From Annona cherimola (Eukaryota; Streptophyta; Magnoliopsida; Magnoliales; Annonaceae): DNA of 64,000 bases. Shown here one piece after another: positions 23,430-34,256 of the stretch (positions are counted from its first letter, which is position 1; each line of letters starts with the position of its first letter). The position numbers were made by a program, and so were the translations under genes. The notes below the pieces were generated by a model. That model did not search any database. It was not told the DNA's origin and was given only the letters and a program-made list of their open reading frames with translations. Location: NCBI GenBank assembly GCA_030490835.1, contig CM059975.1:50397174-50461173 (forward strand), read 5' to 3'.

Positions 23430-23640
23430 TAGTCGTCGGGATGGAAGGAATGCTCACTATCTCCATCACTCTCTTCTCCTTCTTCTTCCTTTACTGATAA
23501 AAAATGTGCACTAGCTACCTTTGCAATACTTAATACGTGATGATAAATGAGGCCTCCAACATCAAATAACTTGCCAACAAGGATAGTGTATGACAAGAGA
23601 GCTTGGTCGAGAGAAGCATCAGAAATAGAAGAAGGAAGAA
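23430..23640 (-). pseudogene. Element I post-pol ORF remnant
   Basis: The minus-strand reading contains YTILVGKLFDVGGLIYHHVL, which lines up with the HAIYSGLTIDVGRLVYQQI block of elements C and D. It is followed by an acidic tail. Only this short piece of the ORF is recognisable. The upstream sequence to about 24180 has no convincing match. Confidence 0.5.
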
Positions 23641-24619
23641 ATCATACAGCACAATATTGAAAGGGGCACTACAAGCTCAAATGTCCATGTCTCTACACCC
23701 TAAATATATTTCATACAAGCTCTTCTTAGGCAATCCAATTCAAGTGTCAAGCCATATTATTGATACCACAAGTGCAGTCCATAAACTCCTCACCCACTAC
23801 TTTAAACTTTTAGCCACAATAAAATAATGGAACAACTTAAATCAAAAAGTTACCCACAACCATCACATCAACTTGTCTATGAACACATGAAAAATGCAAA
23901 CCACCCACTTGCATACTTTTACTCGAATTAATAATAAGAGTGATTTACTAAAAATAGTAAAAACATCGCGTAGGACTTCAACAACCTCAAAATATGCAAA
24001 AATGAAGGATTTTGGCATTGAAAATGAGATCAACTACGCAAACCATGTGCATGTTGATGGGCTCGAAAAATTCTTTCCGTTGATATGTAGTGGCTCCCAT
24101 AACTCCTCCGGGATCAAAAGTTATGACCAGTTGAAGTTGGCATGCTGAAAAATTATGTTTTGCTTTTTTTTATGTTGCCTGGGGGGCGAGTGCCGGGGCA
24201 CCAAAACTTGAGGCCAAGGTGTTGACTCTTTGTCAAAAAATGCAACATGTTTCTTCTTTGAAAAGTTGTGGCGCCAGGGGGTACCGGAGCGCTATTTTCT
24301 CTGACCCCAGTTTGCTACAACATATCTTTTGCAAAAATTTAGCGCTAGGGTGCAAAAAATTGAGGTCAAAACCTCACTCTAACTGCATTATTTTGTCTTG
24401 AATGATGAATATAAACTTGAAACTCCCTGATTCCTTCATTTATCAATTTGAAAGTGGATTAAAAATCCAGATTTGAGCATGATAATCCTGTCCTTCATTG
24501 CCTTGAGAGACGAATGGCTTTGAGCTCCATCTTAATAAACTCTTTTTGAATCAAACATTAAGAATCACTCAACCAGTGTTAAGAATAAAAATTGAAGATC
24601 TCAACTAGATGAGTGGTTG

Positions 24620-25253
24620 TGTAACGCCCCATTTCTAGATATACTCAACAACTAGTCAATGGGTACTATACAACCTAAGAAAAATTCAACAGCGTTTCCC
24701 CATAATATATAAGGGGTGGTATAGAATACACGACCTGATATTCATAGACATTTTAATTTCATTTCCAAATGTAACATTCAAACCAATATTTATACACTTT
24801 TATCTTCATATAATATGGACATTCATATAGAAGGAACATAATTGAATGTTATCCTTACACAACTAACAAACTAAAAGATTATATATATATATATATATAT
24901 GCATCCACAGAGATTATAATCCAATTCAAAATATCAAATACAATATGTTTGTCAAGTAAATCTATCTCAGTAATCATCTACATGTACAAATATTAAAAGA
25001 GCACAAATTTTAAAATAGTTGTAATTTAAGATATTGTGTTAATGGTCTCCAAGATTTGATCTTCAACTTGCCCCATCTTGAGGTTCCCCACTTGGCCTAT
25101 GATCTAAAGGCAAAATAACAACCCATATAAGTCTAAATAGACTCAGTAAGTAGATAGTGGTTAGCACAAAGTGGAAATAAGTAAAATGATGGATGCACAT
25201 GTAGTGATTAAGATAACACATATGGGTCCAATACCCACTCCCAAGTTCATATG
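24620..25253 (-). mobile_element. Second Tekay-type LTR, left part
   Basis: It starts TGTAACGCCCC, the usual 3' end of a minus-strand Del/Tekay LTR, and shares with the other Tekay LTRs the ACTCAGTAAG segment (about 25140). Its sequence otherwise differs from the TGTGGCGCC family. Sirevirus S is inserted after 25258 and the LTR resumes at 33815. Confidence 0.6.
24880..24900. repeat. (AT)n microsatellite
   Basis: About ten AT dinucleotides inside the second Tekay-type LTR. Similar shorter runs occur at 8000-8012 and 34613-34630. A TGAA/CAAT tetranucleotide run lies at 9542-9576. Confidence 0.9.
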
Positions 25254-25258
25254 CATAT
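25254..25258. repeat. Target-site duplication CATAT of Sirevirus S (partner 33810-33814)
   Basis: CATAT directly precedes the LTR start TGTTGG at 25259 and directly follows the LTR end CCAACA at 33809. It is an exact five-base duplication, which proves an intact single insertion. Confidence 0.96.
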
Positions 25259-25407
25259 TGTTGGAAATATGTGGAAAACTAGCTAAATCTATGTTTTGAT
25301 GATTAAACAAATCAATTTGAGTAAGTATTGGCTACTAACAAGTTTGTGAAAATGTTTAAGGAATATTCATTTGAAGAAAATCAAGTATGGAAGCCAAGTC
25401 GTATACC

Positions 25408-26103
25408 AAGTCGACTCCAGAATCGACTTCAAGCATCCAGAGTTGAAAATGGAAGAAGAACAAGTGCAGTCGCAGGCCAAGTCGACTCCAGGTGCGACTT
25501 AGGAAACCAAGTCGCAGACGAAGTCGACTCCAGCATCGACTTCAAGCATCCAGAGTTGAAAAAGAGGAAACGGACATGACGAAGTCGCAGGCGAAGTCGA
25601 CTCCAGGTGCGACTTGGGCGAAGTCGCAGACCAGGTCGACTCCAACTTCGACTTGAGGAGTTCAGACTTGAAGATTGAAGTTTCAAGCTTATTCAAAGGA
25701 TCAATTTGGACTTTATCAAATCCAAATGAGATGCAAAGTTCATTATCAAAAAGCAACTGAAGTTTCTTGAAGATCAAAAGCTAAGATTTATATTCAAAGT
25801 TAAAATCAAGTCTATCAAGTCCAAAGCTAATCTTCAAGCTTATTCCAAATGAAGAAATATCCAAGTCATGAAGACAAATTTAACAAAGTTCAAGCCAGTT
25901 CAAGAAGATCAAGGTGTTCTTGCAAAAGACCACGCCAAGTCGCAACCCAAGTCGACTCCAGGATCGACTTGAGTTGAGGACTGAAGGCCAAGTCGACCCA
26001 GACTCGGACTTGGAAATCTGAAGAACTGGAGTCGCACACGAAGTCGACTCCAGGTGCGACTTGGAAGCCAAGTCGCAGGCCAAGTCGACTCCACATGCGA
26101 CTT
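25408..26103. repeat. Array of nine GTCGAC palindromic units in the S LTR
   Basis: Units of about 22 bases (AAGTCGACTCCAGGTGCGACTT and variants) start at 25408, 25479, 25521, 25594, 25633, 25949, 25990, 26041 and 26082. Each is an inverted repeat with arms AAGTCG and CGACTT around a ten-base centre. Extra half-sites AAGTCGCAG precede several of them. The last unit ends about 85 bases upstream of the TATA box. CpG-rich palindromes in the LTR are a described feature of Sireviruses. The 3' LTR has the same array. Confidence 0.85.
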
Positions 26104-26187
26104 GGGTCGCAACGGTCGGAATTTATTCGAACGTTGGCGCATTAAATGCGCGCCACCTACCCTCTAACGTTCGGATTCCCTCCAAAA

Positions 26188-26197
26188 TTATAAATAG
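26188..26197 (+). promoter_or_regulatory. TATA box of the S LTR
   Basis: TTATAAATAG in the LTR, downstream of the palindrome array and upstream of the TGGTGAACGAGGGAAGC segment. The 3' LTR copy is at 33118-33127. It is the likely core promoter of the genomic transcript. Confidence 0.7.
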
Positions 26198-26882
26198 CAT
26201 TCATGGTGAACGAGGGAAGCAGCTGAGAATCATTAAGTGTGCTTAACTACTACATTCAAGAGCTCAAAAGAGATCAAGCCACTCAAAGAGGAAGAACTTC
26301 ACTTCAAGTTGCAAGAGCTATATTTCAGAATCTTCAAAGCCATTACAACAAGTTCTTCTCTGCGCCAAAACTGCTACTACACAACTGTAAAGTGTAGTTT
26401 TCTTATTGTTTCATTTGTTTGTGTTGAACTTGATTTAGTTTGAGGAACTAAGATCAAGTATAAGCAGAGTAGTGTGTGATTGGAGTGTGACTCATCACCT
26501 ACTTGTGCTGTGTTTTGTTAATGCCCCCTAGAGCTGGAATCTAGAAGAGAGCAAGAGGCTCTGGTTGTTGATGCCCCCTAGAGCTAGAATCTAGAAGAGA
26601 GCAGTGACTCTAATTGTATTGAGAGAATACAATAGTGGAACCCAAGTCACAAGGAGTGTGAGCTTGGAAGAGTGGAGTAGGGAGGTTGCCCGAACCACTA
26701 TAAAAATCTTGTGTGTTTGATTTATTTATCTGCTCTCTACATTACATTGCTTTCCATTTCATTTCTTCATTAAGGGGACTAGATTAATCCGGGGTTAAGT
26801 TTCTGTTTAAGTTATAAATTTTTAAATACCCAATTCACCCCTCCCCTCTTGGGTTTTTGCCATCAAACTCGGGACCAACAAG

Positions 26883-26898
26883 TGGTATCAGAGCAGGT
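26883..26898 (+). other. Primer binding site of Sirevirus S
   Basis: TGGTATCAGAGCAGGT two bases after the 5' LTR end. It is the standard copia site, complementary to the 3' end of the initiator methionine tRNA. Confidence 0.93.
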
Positions 26899-26928
26899 CT
26901 TTGAGTTAAACCAAAGAGATCTATTGAT

Positions 26929-28800
26929 ATGGCATCCCAATCGATTCCCGTTCTCGCTTTTGCTGAAGGCCAATCTTTCACAAGGCCACCATTGTTTGAT
27001 GGGAACAACTTTGGTTATTGGAAGCTTCGTATGAAGCAACTCATCATGGTTACCGATATGGACTCTTGGATTGCTATCCAAGATGGAGTAACTTTGCCTA
27101 TAGATGAAAGAGCTTCCAAGTGGACCGAAGAGGAAGTAAGAACCGTCAAGAGCAATGCTAAGGCTATGAACTCTTTATTTTGTGCTCTTACGGCCTCCGA
27201 ATATGATAGAGTATCTTCTTGCCTAACCGCTAAAGAAATATAGGATACTCTAACATCTATTTATGAAGGAACTTCTCAAGTCCAAGGGACTAGAAGAAAT
27301 ATTCTGATAGGAGAGTTGGAAAGCTTTAGAATGCTAGATACAGAAAATATTTCTGAAATGTTTGCAAGATTTTCCAAGATTACTAATGCTTTGAAAGGTC
27401 TTGGAAAGGCTATCTCTGAATCTGAACAGGTCATGAAGATCTTAAGAGCTCTACCAGATTCATGGACTCCAAAGATTACAGCAATAGAAGAAGCAAAAGA
27501 CCTCAACACTTTAAAGCTAGAAGATCTAATTAGCTCATTAATGTCACATGAGCTAATTAAGAGAAGAAACGAAGAGAATCATAGAGGCAAGAAAACCATT
27601 GCACTAAAGGCCACCCACAACTCAGAAGAATCTACCTCCTCATCTCAAAACGAAAATGAAGACATAGCACTTCTCACTCGCAAATTTCGAAAATTTGTGA
27701 GAAAAGAAAGGAACTTCAGAGACTACAAAGAAAGACCACGAAGAGAGAAGAAGAACGAGTCAACCAAGTGCTATAGATGCGGGGGCGCGGGACATATGCA
27801 AACTCAATGTCCTACACCGGAAGAAAAACCAAAGGATTATCAAGAGAGGAGAGAAGGACATGAAAGAAGAAAATATCAAAAGCCTAAGGGAAGAGGCATG
27901 TATGTCAATGAAGAGACTTCATCAACAAGCAGCTCTTCAACCGACGGCAACGATGCAGCAAACTGCGCAAGAATATGCTGCATGGCACGGATCGAACAAG
28001 AAGAAGACTTGTTATGTCTAAACACAACGGAAGTTTTGGAAGAACAATCTACCTCAACAAAATGCACAAGTAATGAAGAGGTAACTTCCAAACCTTGCTA
28101 TTCTCAATCAAGTTATTCTTCTTTTCATGATTGCCTCAAATGTGCTGAATTAGAAGAACTTCAAATTGCTTATGATTCATTATATGAGGAAATTAAGAGG
28201 CTAGGAAACAAGCTGTCATTGAAGAGACAACAGTGCAACTTTGTTATTGTTGAAAATGGAAAACTAGCTGAAAAATCAGCAAAACTGAAAGAAGAAAATG
28301 AATCACTGTTGAAAGAGGCAGAAAAATTGAAAAAGGAGAACAAATCATTAAATGAATCATTAGGAAAGTTCTCTAATCCAGGAGAAAGTGTGAAGATGTT
28401 TCTGAACATGACCTCACAAAAGGATAAAAGAGGTCTTGGGTACAATACATTTGAGCAAAAAGAAAGTGGCAAATCAAATGTGCCAAAACTTGGAAAATAT
28501 CAAGCTAAAACTGCACCAATTTATAAGCCACAAAAGAAAAATGTTATGTGGATTAAAAGACCAACTTTTGAACCAAAATGCAATTGGAGGCCTACTCCTA
28601 GACTACCAATGGCCTGCAATTTCTGTAATAAAATGGGTCATAAAGCTTACAAGTGTAACTTGAAGAAGTTATATGACCATGGTGTAAAGCTAGTTTGGGT
28701 TCCAAGGAACACAAGATTTGGGCTTTCTAAGTTAGAATTACGAAGATTGAATCATTTTACTAACCCAAATGGACCCATAAAATGGGTACCAAAGAGATGA
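26929..28800 (+). pseudogene. Sirevirus S gag, one in-frame stop
   Basis: The start is the ATG at 26929 (MASQSIPVLAF), right after the primer site. The frame is open for 624 codons to KWVPKR at 28800 except for one TAG at 27241-27243, where element E has TGG (KEIWDTL). Order of parts: the RPPLFDGNNFGYWKLRM gag domain, a UBN2-type region to about 27580, a first CCHC knuckle (CYRCGGAGHMQTQC, 27769-27810), an acidic/serine region, a coiled coil (about 28140-28380, with ELEELQIAYDSLYEEIKRL and heptads of leucine and lysine), and a second CCHC knuckle (CNFCNKMGHKAYKC, 28615-28656). The product would form the particle core and bind RNA. A single read-through or mutation event would restore length, so this gag is only lightly damaged. 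Confidence 0.92.
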
Positions 28801-28822
28801 GATTTACCTTTTTATTTTTCAG

Positions 28823-31800
28823 ATTTGCTTCAAGGCAAAAGCAAACAATGTATGGTTCATGGACAGTGGTTGTTCAAGGCATATGACCGGAGAAAGAAGT
28901 CTATTTCACAAACTTAAGCCTTGCAACGACGGAATGGTTGCCTTTGGTAATAATGAGAAAGGTAAAATTAAAGTTAAAGGAAACATTTACAGTAGCTCAA
29001 ATGCATGCATGGAGGATGTTTTGTTTGTTGAAGGACTCAAGCATAACTTAATGAGCATCAGCCAATTATGTGATAAAGGATATAAGGTTGTGTTTGAATC
29101 ATCTATATGCAATGTATTTGATGGTGAGCATATCATGTTTAGTGGAAAAAGACATGAAAATGTATATTTGGTTTCACTTGATGAACTAGATGGTCAATGT
29201 CTAATGGCCATTGAAAATGATCCATGGGTTTGGCATAAAAGACTTGGACATGTGAATATGTCAAACATAAAGACCCTATGGAAAAAGAGTTTGGTAGAAG
29301 GCTTGCCAAAGTTGAAATATGACAAAGACAAATTTTGCAAGGCATGTCAATTATCTAAACAACCAAAGATGTCTTTTTCTATCAAAAAGGAGATTTCCAC
29401 CACAAGGCCACTTGAATTGTTACACATGGATCTATATGGACCATCCGACATTTTAACCATTGGTGGAAAGAAATATGTATTTGTTATTGTAGATGACTTT
29501 TCAAGATTCACATGGATAATTCTCTTAGCTAGCAAAGATGAAGCCTTCTCTATGTTTTCAACTTTTGTAAACTTGGTGGAAAATGAAAAACAAAGTACTA
29601 TTATGTCTATAAGAAGTGACCATGGTGGTGAATTTGAGAACAAAATATTCATAGAATTATGTAATGAAAAAGGAATTCATCACACATTTTCTGCACCAAG
29701 GACTCCACAACAAAATGGAGTAGTTGAAAGGAAAAACAGAACTATACAAGAGATGGCTAGAACAATGATAAATGAGAGCAAATTATCCAAGAAGTTTTGG
29801 GGTGAAGCTGTAAGTACAGCTTGTCATGTATTAAACCGTGTTACCATTAGAGCTATCTTGAAAAAGACCCCATATGAGCTATGGAAAGGAAGGAAACCAA
29901 ACATACTTATTTTCATGCTTTTGGATGCACATGTTATGTTCTGAACAATGGAAAAACCAACTTGGAAAAACTTGATGCTAAAATTGATGAAGCAATATTC
30001 CTTGGTTATTCATCAAATAGCAAAATAGAGTTTTCAATAAACGAAACCAAGTTGTAGAAGAATCCATACATGTTATTTTTGATGAAACTAACACATGCTT
30101 CAAAAGAAGAGATGATTTAAGTGATGCAGATGAGATTACAAGCAATCTTGAAAAATTGCATATGGAAAAGCAAGAAGAATCCATGGAGGAAAGGGTAAGT
30201 GAAGGTAACAATTCCTATAAACCTCCAACTGATTTAAAATTCAATCATGCACATCCAATTGAGCAAGTTATAGGAAATGTGTATGAAGGTGTAAAAACTA
30301 GAAGGTCAAAGCAAAATGTTTGTGGACAATATGCTTTTGTATCTAAGATTGAACCATCTAATATTGACCAAGCTCTCAATGATGAAAACTGGATTATAGC
30401 AATGCAAGAAGAGCTAAATCAATTTGAAAGAAACCAAGTTTGGCATCTTGTTCCTAGACCAAAAGATTGTACTGTTATTGGCACCAAGTGGGTCTTTAGG
30501 AACAAATTAGATGAAAGTGGACTTGTAGTGAGAAACAAAGCTAGACTTGTGGCAAAAGGATACTCACAAGAAGAAGGAATAGATTTTGAGGAATCCTATG
30601 CCCCGGTTGCTAGATTAGAGGCAATTCGCATCTTACTAGCTTTTGCATCTCACATGAACTTTAAATTGTTTCAAATGGATGTCAAAAGTGCATTTCTGAA
30701 TGGTTATATAAATGAAGAGGTGTATGTAGAAAAACCACCTGGATTTGAGGAAAAAATCAATCTAAATTTGTATACAAGCTAACCAAAGCATTATATGGAT
30801 TAAAACAAGCTCCAAGAGCTTGGTATGAAAGATTAAGCAAATTTTTGATTGATCACGATTTTCAAAAAGGAAAGGTAGACACCACTTTGTTTATCAAATA
30901 TAAAGAAAATCATATTCTGATTATTCAAATTTATGTTGATGATATCATTTTCGGTGCTGCTAATGAATCTCTTTGTCAAGAATTCTCTGAACTTATGCAG
31001 AGAGAATTTGAGATGAGCATGATGGGAGAGCTCAATTTCTTCCTTAGACTGCAAATCAAGCAACTAAATGAAGGAATCTTCATAAACCAGTCCAAATACA
31101 TCAAAGAGATGCTCAAGAAATTTGGCATGGAGAATAGCAAAGGAGCAAACACTCCCATGAGCTCTACAATCAAGCTTGACAAAGATGAGAAGGGCAAAGT
31201 AGTTGATTTAAAATTGTATAGAAGCATGATAGGTTCCCTATTGTATTTAACTGCTTCTAGGCCAGATATTTTGTTTAGTGTGTGTATGTGCTCTAGATTT
31301 CAATCATGTCCAAAAGAATCACACTTGGTAGCTGTGAAAAGAATCTTTAGATATCTAGTTGACACTACCAATTTAGGACTATGGTATCCAAAGGGCTCTA
31401 ATTTTGATCTAATCGGCTACTCGGATGCGGATTTTGCCGGTTACAAAGTGGATAGAAAAAGCACTAGTAGAACATGTCAGTTTCTTGGAAGCATGATGGT
31501 TTCATGGTTTTCAAGAAAACAAACTAGTGTTGCTCTATCTACGGCGGAAGCCGAATATATTGCTGCCGGGAGCTGTTGTGCCCAATTACTTTGGATGAAA
31601 CAGCAACTTAGGGACTATGGCATGGATTTTAAAGATATACCTATCAAATGTGATAACACTAGTGCCATATGTCTAACCAAGAATCCAGTCTTGCATTCTA
31701 GAACCAAACATATAGATCTTAGACATCATTTCATTAGAGAACATGTAGAAAATCATTACATATGTTTGGTATATGTAAGAACCGAGGATCAAGTTGCAGA

Positions 31801-31876
31801 CATATTTACTAAGCCCCTAGCAAAAGAAGTATTTTATAAGATTAGAAATGACATGGGAATGATTGAGTTAGGCTAG
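28823..31876 (+). pseudogene. Sirevirus S pol: protease, integrase, RT, RNase H
   Basis: It opens in a different frame from gag, directly after a CAG at 28820-28822 (ICFKAKANN). Protease: MDSGCSRHMTG, active-site DSG, at about 28859. Integrase: zinc-binding WHKRLGHV and CKACQ (about 29227-29350), catalytic D in LLHMDLYG, D in RSDHGGEF, E in VERKNR. Reverse transcriptase: [17 protein letters not shown] and the YVDDIIFG active site (about 30930). RNase H: YSDADFAG, LSTAEAEYIAAGS, CDNTSAICL and HIDLRHHF, ending at 31876 with DIFTKPLAKE. Against element E there are at least three frameshifts: one base lost near 29908, four bases near 30025 and one near 30757. The element cannot make its own full polyprotein. 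Confidence 0.92.
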
Positions 31877-32188
31877 CATAAACTTAGGGGGAGCACCTGT
31901 TTAGGGAGAGCAATCCCACCTATCTCTTTCCTTACCCTCTATTCTTTTTGATTTATTGACAAAAAGGGGGAGAAAAATAGGATTTGAGGAAGAGAAGAGT
32001 AGATAAGTTTGGGGAGAAGAATAACATATGTTTGAATGTGTGTTAAATATTTAAGGATTGCATGAGCATATGTTAAATGATTGCATGAGTTTAAGTATGA
32101 TTTCAAAATGCATAATGAACATGATATTTTAAGCAATTGAAAGGTATACACTCAAATCGGTTTTGTCAATCGTCAAAAAGGGGGAGAT
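31877..32188 (+). other. Sirevirus S 3' non-coding region with repeated PPTs
   Basis: Three purine tracts follow pol: TTAGGGGGAGCA at about 31886-31897, AAAAAGGGGGAGAAA at 31961-31975, and AAAAAGGGGGAGAT at 32175-32188 touching the 3' LTR. The last is preceded by TTTGTCAATCGTC, the second by TTTATTGAC, so the two share a TTGAC/TTGTCAATC-plus-PPT module. The last one is the functional candidate. Confidence 0.85.
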
Positions 32189-33809
32189 TGTTGGAAATAT
32201 GTCGAAAACTAGCTAAATCTATGTTTTGATGATTAAACAAATCAATTTGAGTAAGTCTTTGCTACTAAAAAGTTTGTGGAAATGTTTAAGGAATATTCAT
32301 TTGAAGAAAATCAAGTATGGAAGCCAAGTCGTATACCAATTCGACTCCAGAATCGACTTCAAGCATCCAGAGTTGAAAATGGGAGAAGAACAAGTGAAGT
32401 CGCAGGCCAAGTCGACTCCAGGTGCGACTTAGGAAACCAAGTCGCACACGAAGTCGACTCCAGCATCGACTTCAAGCATCCAGAGTTGAAAAAGAGGAAA
32501 CGGACATGACGAAGTCGCAGGCGAAGTCGACTCCAGGTGCGACTTGGGCGAAGTCGCAGACCAGGTCGACTCCAACTTCGACTTGAGGAGTTCAGACTTG
32601 AAGATTGAAGTTTCAAGCTTATTCAAAGGATCAATTTGGACTTTATCAAATCCAAATGAGATGCAAAGTTCATTATCAAAAAGCAACTGAAGTTTCTTGA
32701 AGATCAAAAGCTAAGATTTATATTCAAAGTTAAAATCAAGTCTATCAAGTCCAAAGCTAATCTTCAAGCTTATTCCAAATGAAGAAATATCCAAGTCATG
32801 AAGACAAATTTAACAAAGTTCAAGCCAGTTCAAGAAGATCAAGGTGTTCTTGCAAAAGACCACGCCAAGTCGCAACCCAAGTCGACTCCAGGATCGACTT
32901 GAGTTGAGGACTGAAGGCCAAGTCGACCCAGACTCGGACTTGGAAATCTGAAGAACTGGAGTCGCACACGAAGTCGACTCCAGGTGCGACTTGGAAGCCA
33001 AGTCGCAGGCCAAGTCGACTCCACATGCGACTTGGGTCGCAACGGTCGGAATTTATTCGAACGTTGGCGCATTAAATGCGCGCCACCTACCCTCTAACGT
33101 TCGGATTCCCTCCAAAATTATAAATAGCATTCATGGTGAACGAGGGAAGCAGCTGAGAATCATTAAGTGTGCTTAACTACTACATTCAAGAGCTCAAAAG
33201 AGATCAAGCCACTCAAAGAGGAAGAACTTCACTTCAAGTTGCAAGAGCTATATTTCAGAATCTTCAAAGCCATTACAACAAGTTCTTCTCTGCGCCAAAA
33301 CTGCTACTACACAACTGTAAAGTGTAGTTTTCTTATTGTTTCATTTGTTTGTGTTGAACTTGATTTAGTTTGAGGAACTAAGATCAAGTATAAGCAGAGT
33401 AGTGTGTGATTGGAGTGTGACTCATCACCTACTTGTGCTCTGTTTTGTTAATGCCCCCTAGAGCTGGAATCTAGAAGAGAGCAAGAGGCTCTGGTTGTTG
33501 ATGCCCCCTAGAGCTAGAATCTAGAAGAGAGCAGTGACTCTAATTGTATTGAGAGAATACAATAGTGGAACCCAAGTCACAAGGAGTGTGAGCTTGGAAG
33601 AGTGGAGTAGGGAGGTTGCCCGAACCACTATAAAAATCTTGTGTGTTTGATTTATTTATCTGCTCTCTACATTACATTGCTTTCCATTTCGTTTCTTCAT
33701 TAAGGGGACTAGATTAATCCGGGGTTAAGTTTCTGTTTAAGTTATAAATTTTTAAATACCCAATTCACCCCTCCCCTCTTGGGTTTTGCCATCATACTCG
33801 GGACCAACA
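32189..33809 (+). mobile_element. Sirevirus S 3' LTR
   Basis: A 1621-bp LTR, TGTTGG...CCAACA, with the same palindrome array and TATA box as the 5' LTR. By eye about 12 substitutions and one missing T (in the run near 33784) separate the two. Nine of the substitutions lie in the first 265 bases, while the next roughly 950 bases look identical. Confidence 0.95.
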
Positions 33810-33814
33810 CATAT

Positions 33815-34256
33815 AATCACGTATAAATAGAAAGACACGAACAATCCTTTACTCATGTCTATCAAGGACCATGAACAACCCTCTCCTTATGTCAATCAGG
33901 GGCCATGTACAACCCTTTTACAACCAACCATTTTAAATAACACATCATACATAACAGGCAAGGATAAATGTCACAAACCCCACATACAACATCAACAAAG
34001 TTTACTTTAAATTCAACATATAAAATGTCACACAAGCATTTTACCAAACACAGGATAGGTGCAAAATAAGAGAACCTTCAATTCATACTCTCGTTTGAGC
34101 CGAATCAATTAACGTCACATTTCAACAATATGAAAACTGCTAACAAGTCCTTTACTTAATAGAAATCGCACATTCATAGCAATTTCCCCATGAACCCTGC
34201 TTACCCTAACTGTTACGAACCCTACGCCCCATACCATGAGGTCGTTAGGCGCTACA
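33815..34256 (-). mobile_element. Second Tekay-type LTR, right part
   Basis: Continuation of the LTR interrupted at 25258. It has a tandem phrase (GTCTATCAAGGACCATGAAC and a similar copy about 48 bases on, near 33859 and 33891). It stops at GCTACA before the Athila LTR start TGACAAGC at 34257, so its own 5' end is missing. Confidence 0.5.

Larger units (their letters stand above)
20596..24612 (-). mobile_element. Athila-like element I, 3' half
   Basis: A 3' LTR at 20596-22066 is followed by a PPT (22067-22080), the CTCACTATACTTCA/CCTCACCATATTTCAGG repeats (22440-22600), the second PPT module with the ATGCATTG-CAATGCAT inverted repeat (23283-23325), a remnant of the post-pol ORF (23430-23640) and GC palindromes (24185-24290). 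Pol, gag and the 5' LTR are missing. The left flank is Sirevirus H, the right flank a Tekay-type LTR at 24620. Confidence 0.75.
25259..26880 (+). mobile_element. Sirevirus S 5' LTR
   Basis: A 1622-bp LTR, TGTTGG...CCAACA. It carries nine palindromic GTCGAC units (25408-26103), a TATA box at 26188-26197, and two copies of a TGCCCCCTAGAGCTGGAATC-type repeat at about 26521 and 26570 on the R/U5 side. Small open frames inside the palindrome array are by-products of the repeats. Confidence 0.95.
25259..33809 (+). mobile_element. Sirevirus S, complete copia element without post-pol ORF
   Basis: This 8551-bp element has LTRs at 25259-26880 and 32189-33809, a primer site, gag, pol (protease, integrase, reverse transcriptase, RNase H; the copia order) and PPTs. 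The LTRs differ at about 12 positions plus one indel by my count (about 0.7%). At a commonly used plant rate (1.3e-8 per site per year) this is roughly 0.3 million years. Unlike element E it has only about 310 bp between the end of pol and the 3' LTR, without the 533-codon ORF and its GTCGAC cluster. It is nested in a Tekay-type LTR. Confidence 0.95.

Noticed and set aside
24879..24901. (AT)n run as an origin or matrix attachment site
   Set aside because: A short microsatellite in an AT-rich LTR; nothing else supports such a role.
25408..26103. CRISPR-like spacing of short palindromic repeats
   Set aside because: Spacing is irregular, the repeats vary, and the context is a plant retrotransposon LTR.
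25328..26246. Several open frames of 60-92 codons on both strands in the S LTRs, perfectly repeated at 32276-33176
   Set aside because: They arise from the AAGTCG/CGACTT palindrome repeats and occur twice only because the two LTRs are near-identical. They resemble no protein family I know.
26883..26898. tRNA gene fragment
   Set aside because: The match to initiator tRNA is limited to the primer binding site next to the LTR. No tRNA gene structure is seen anywhere in the window.
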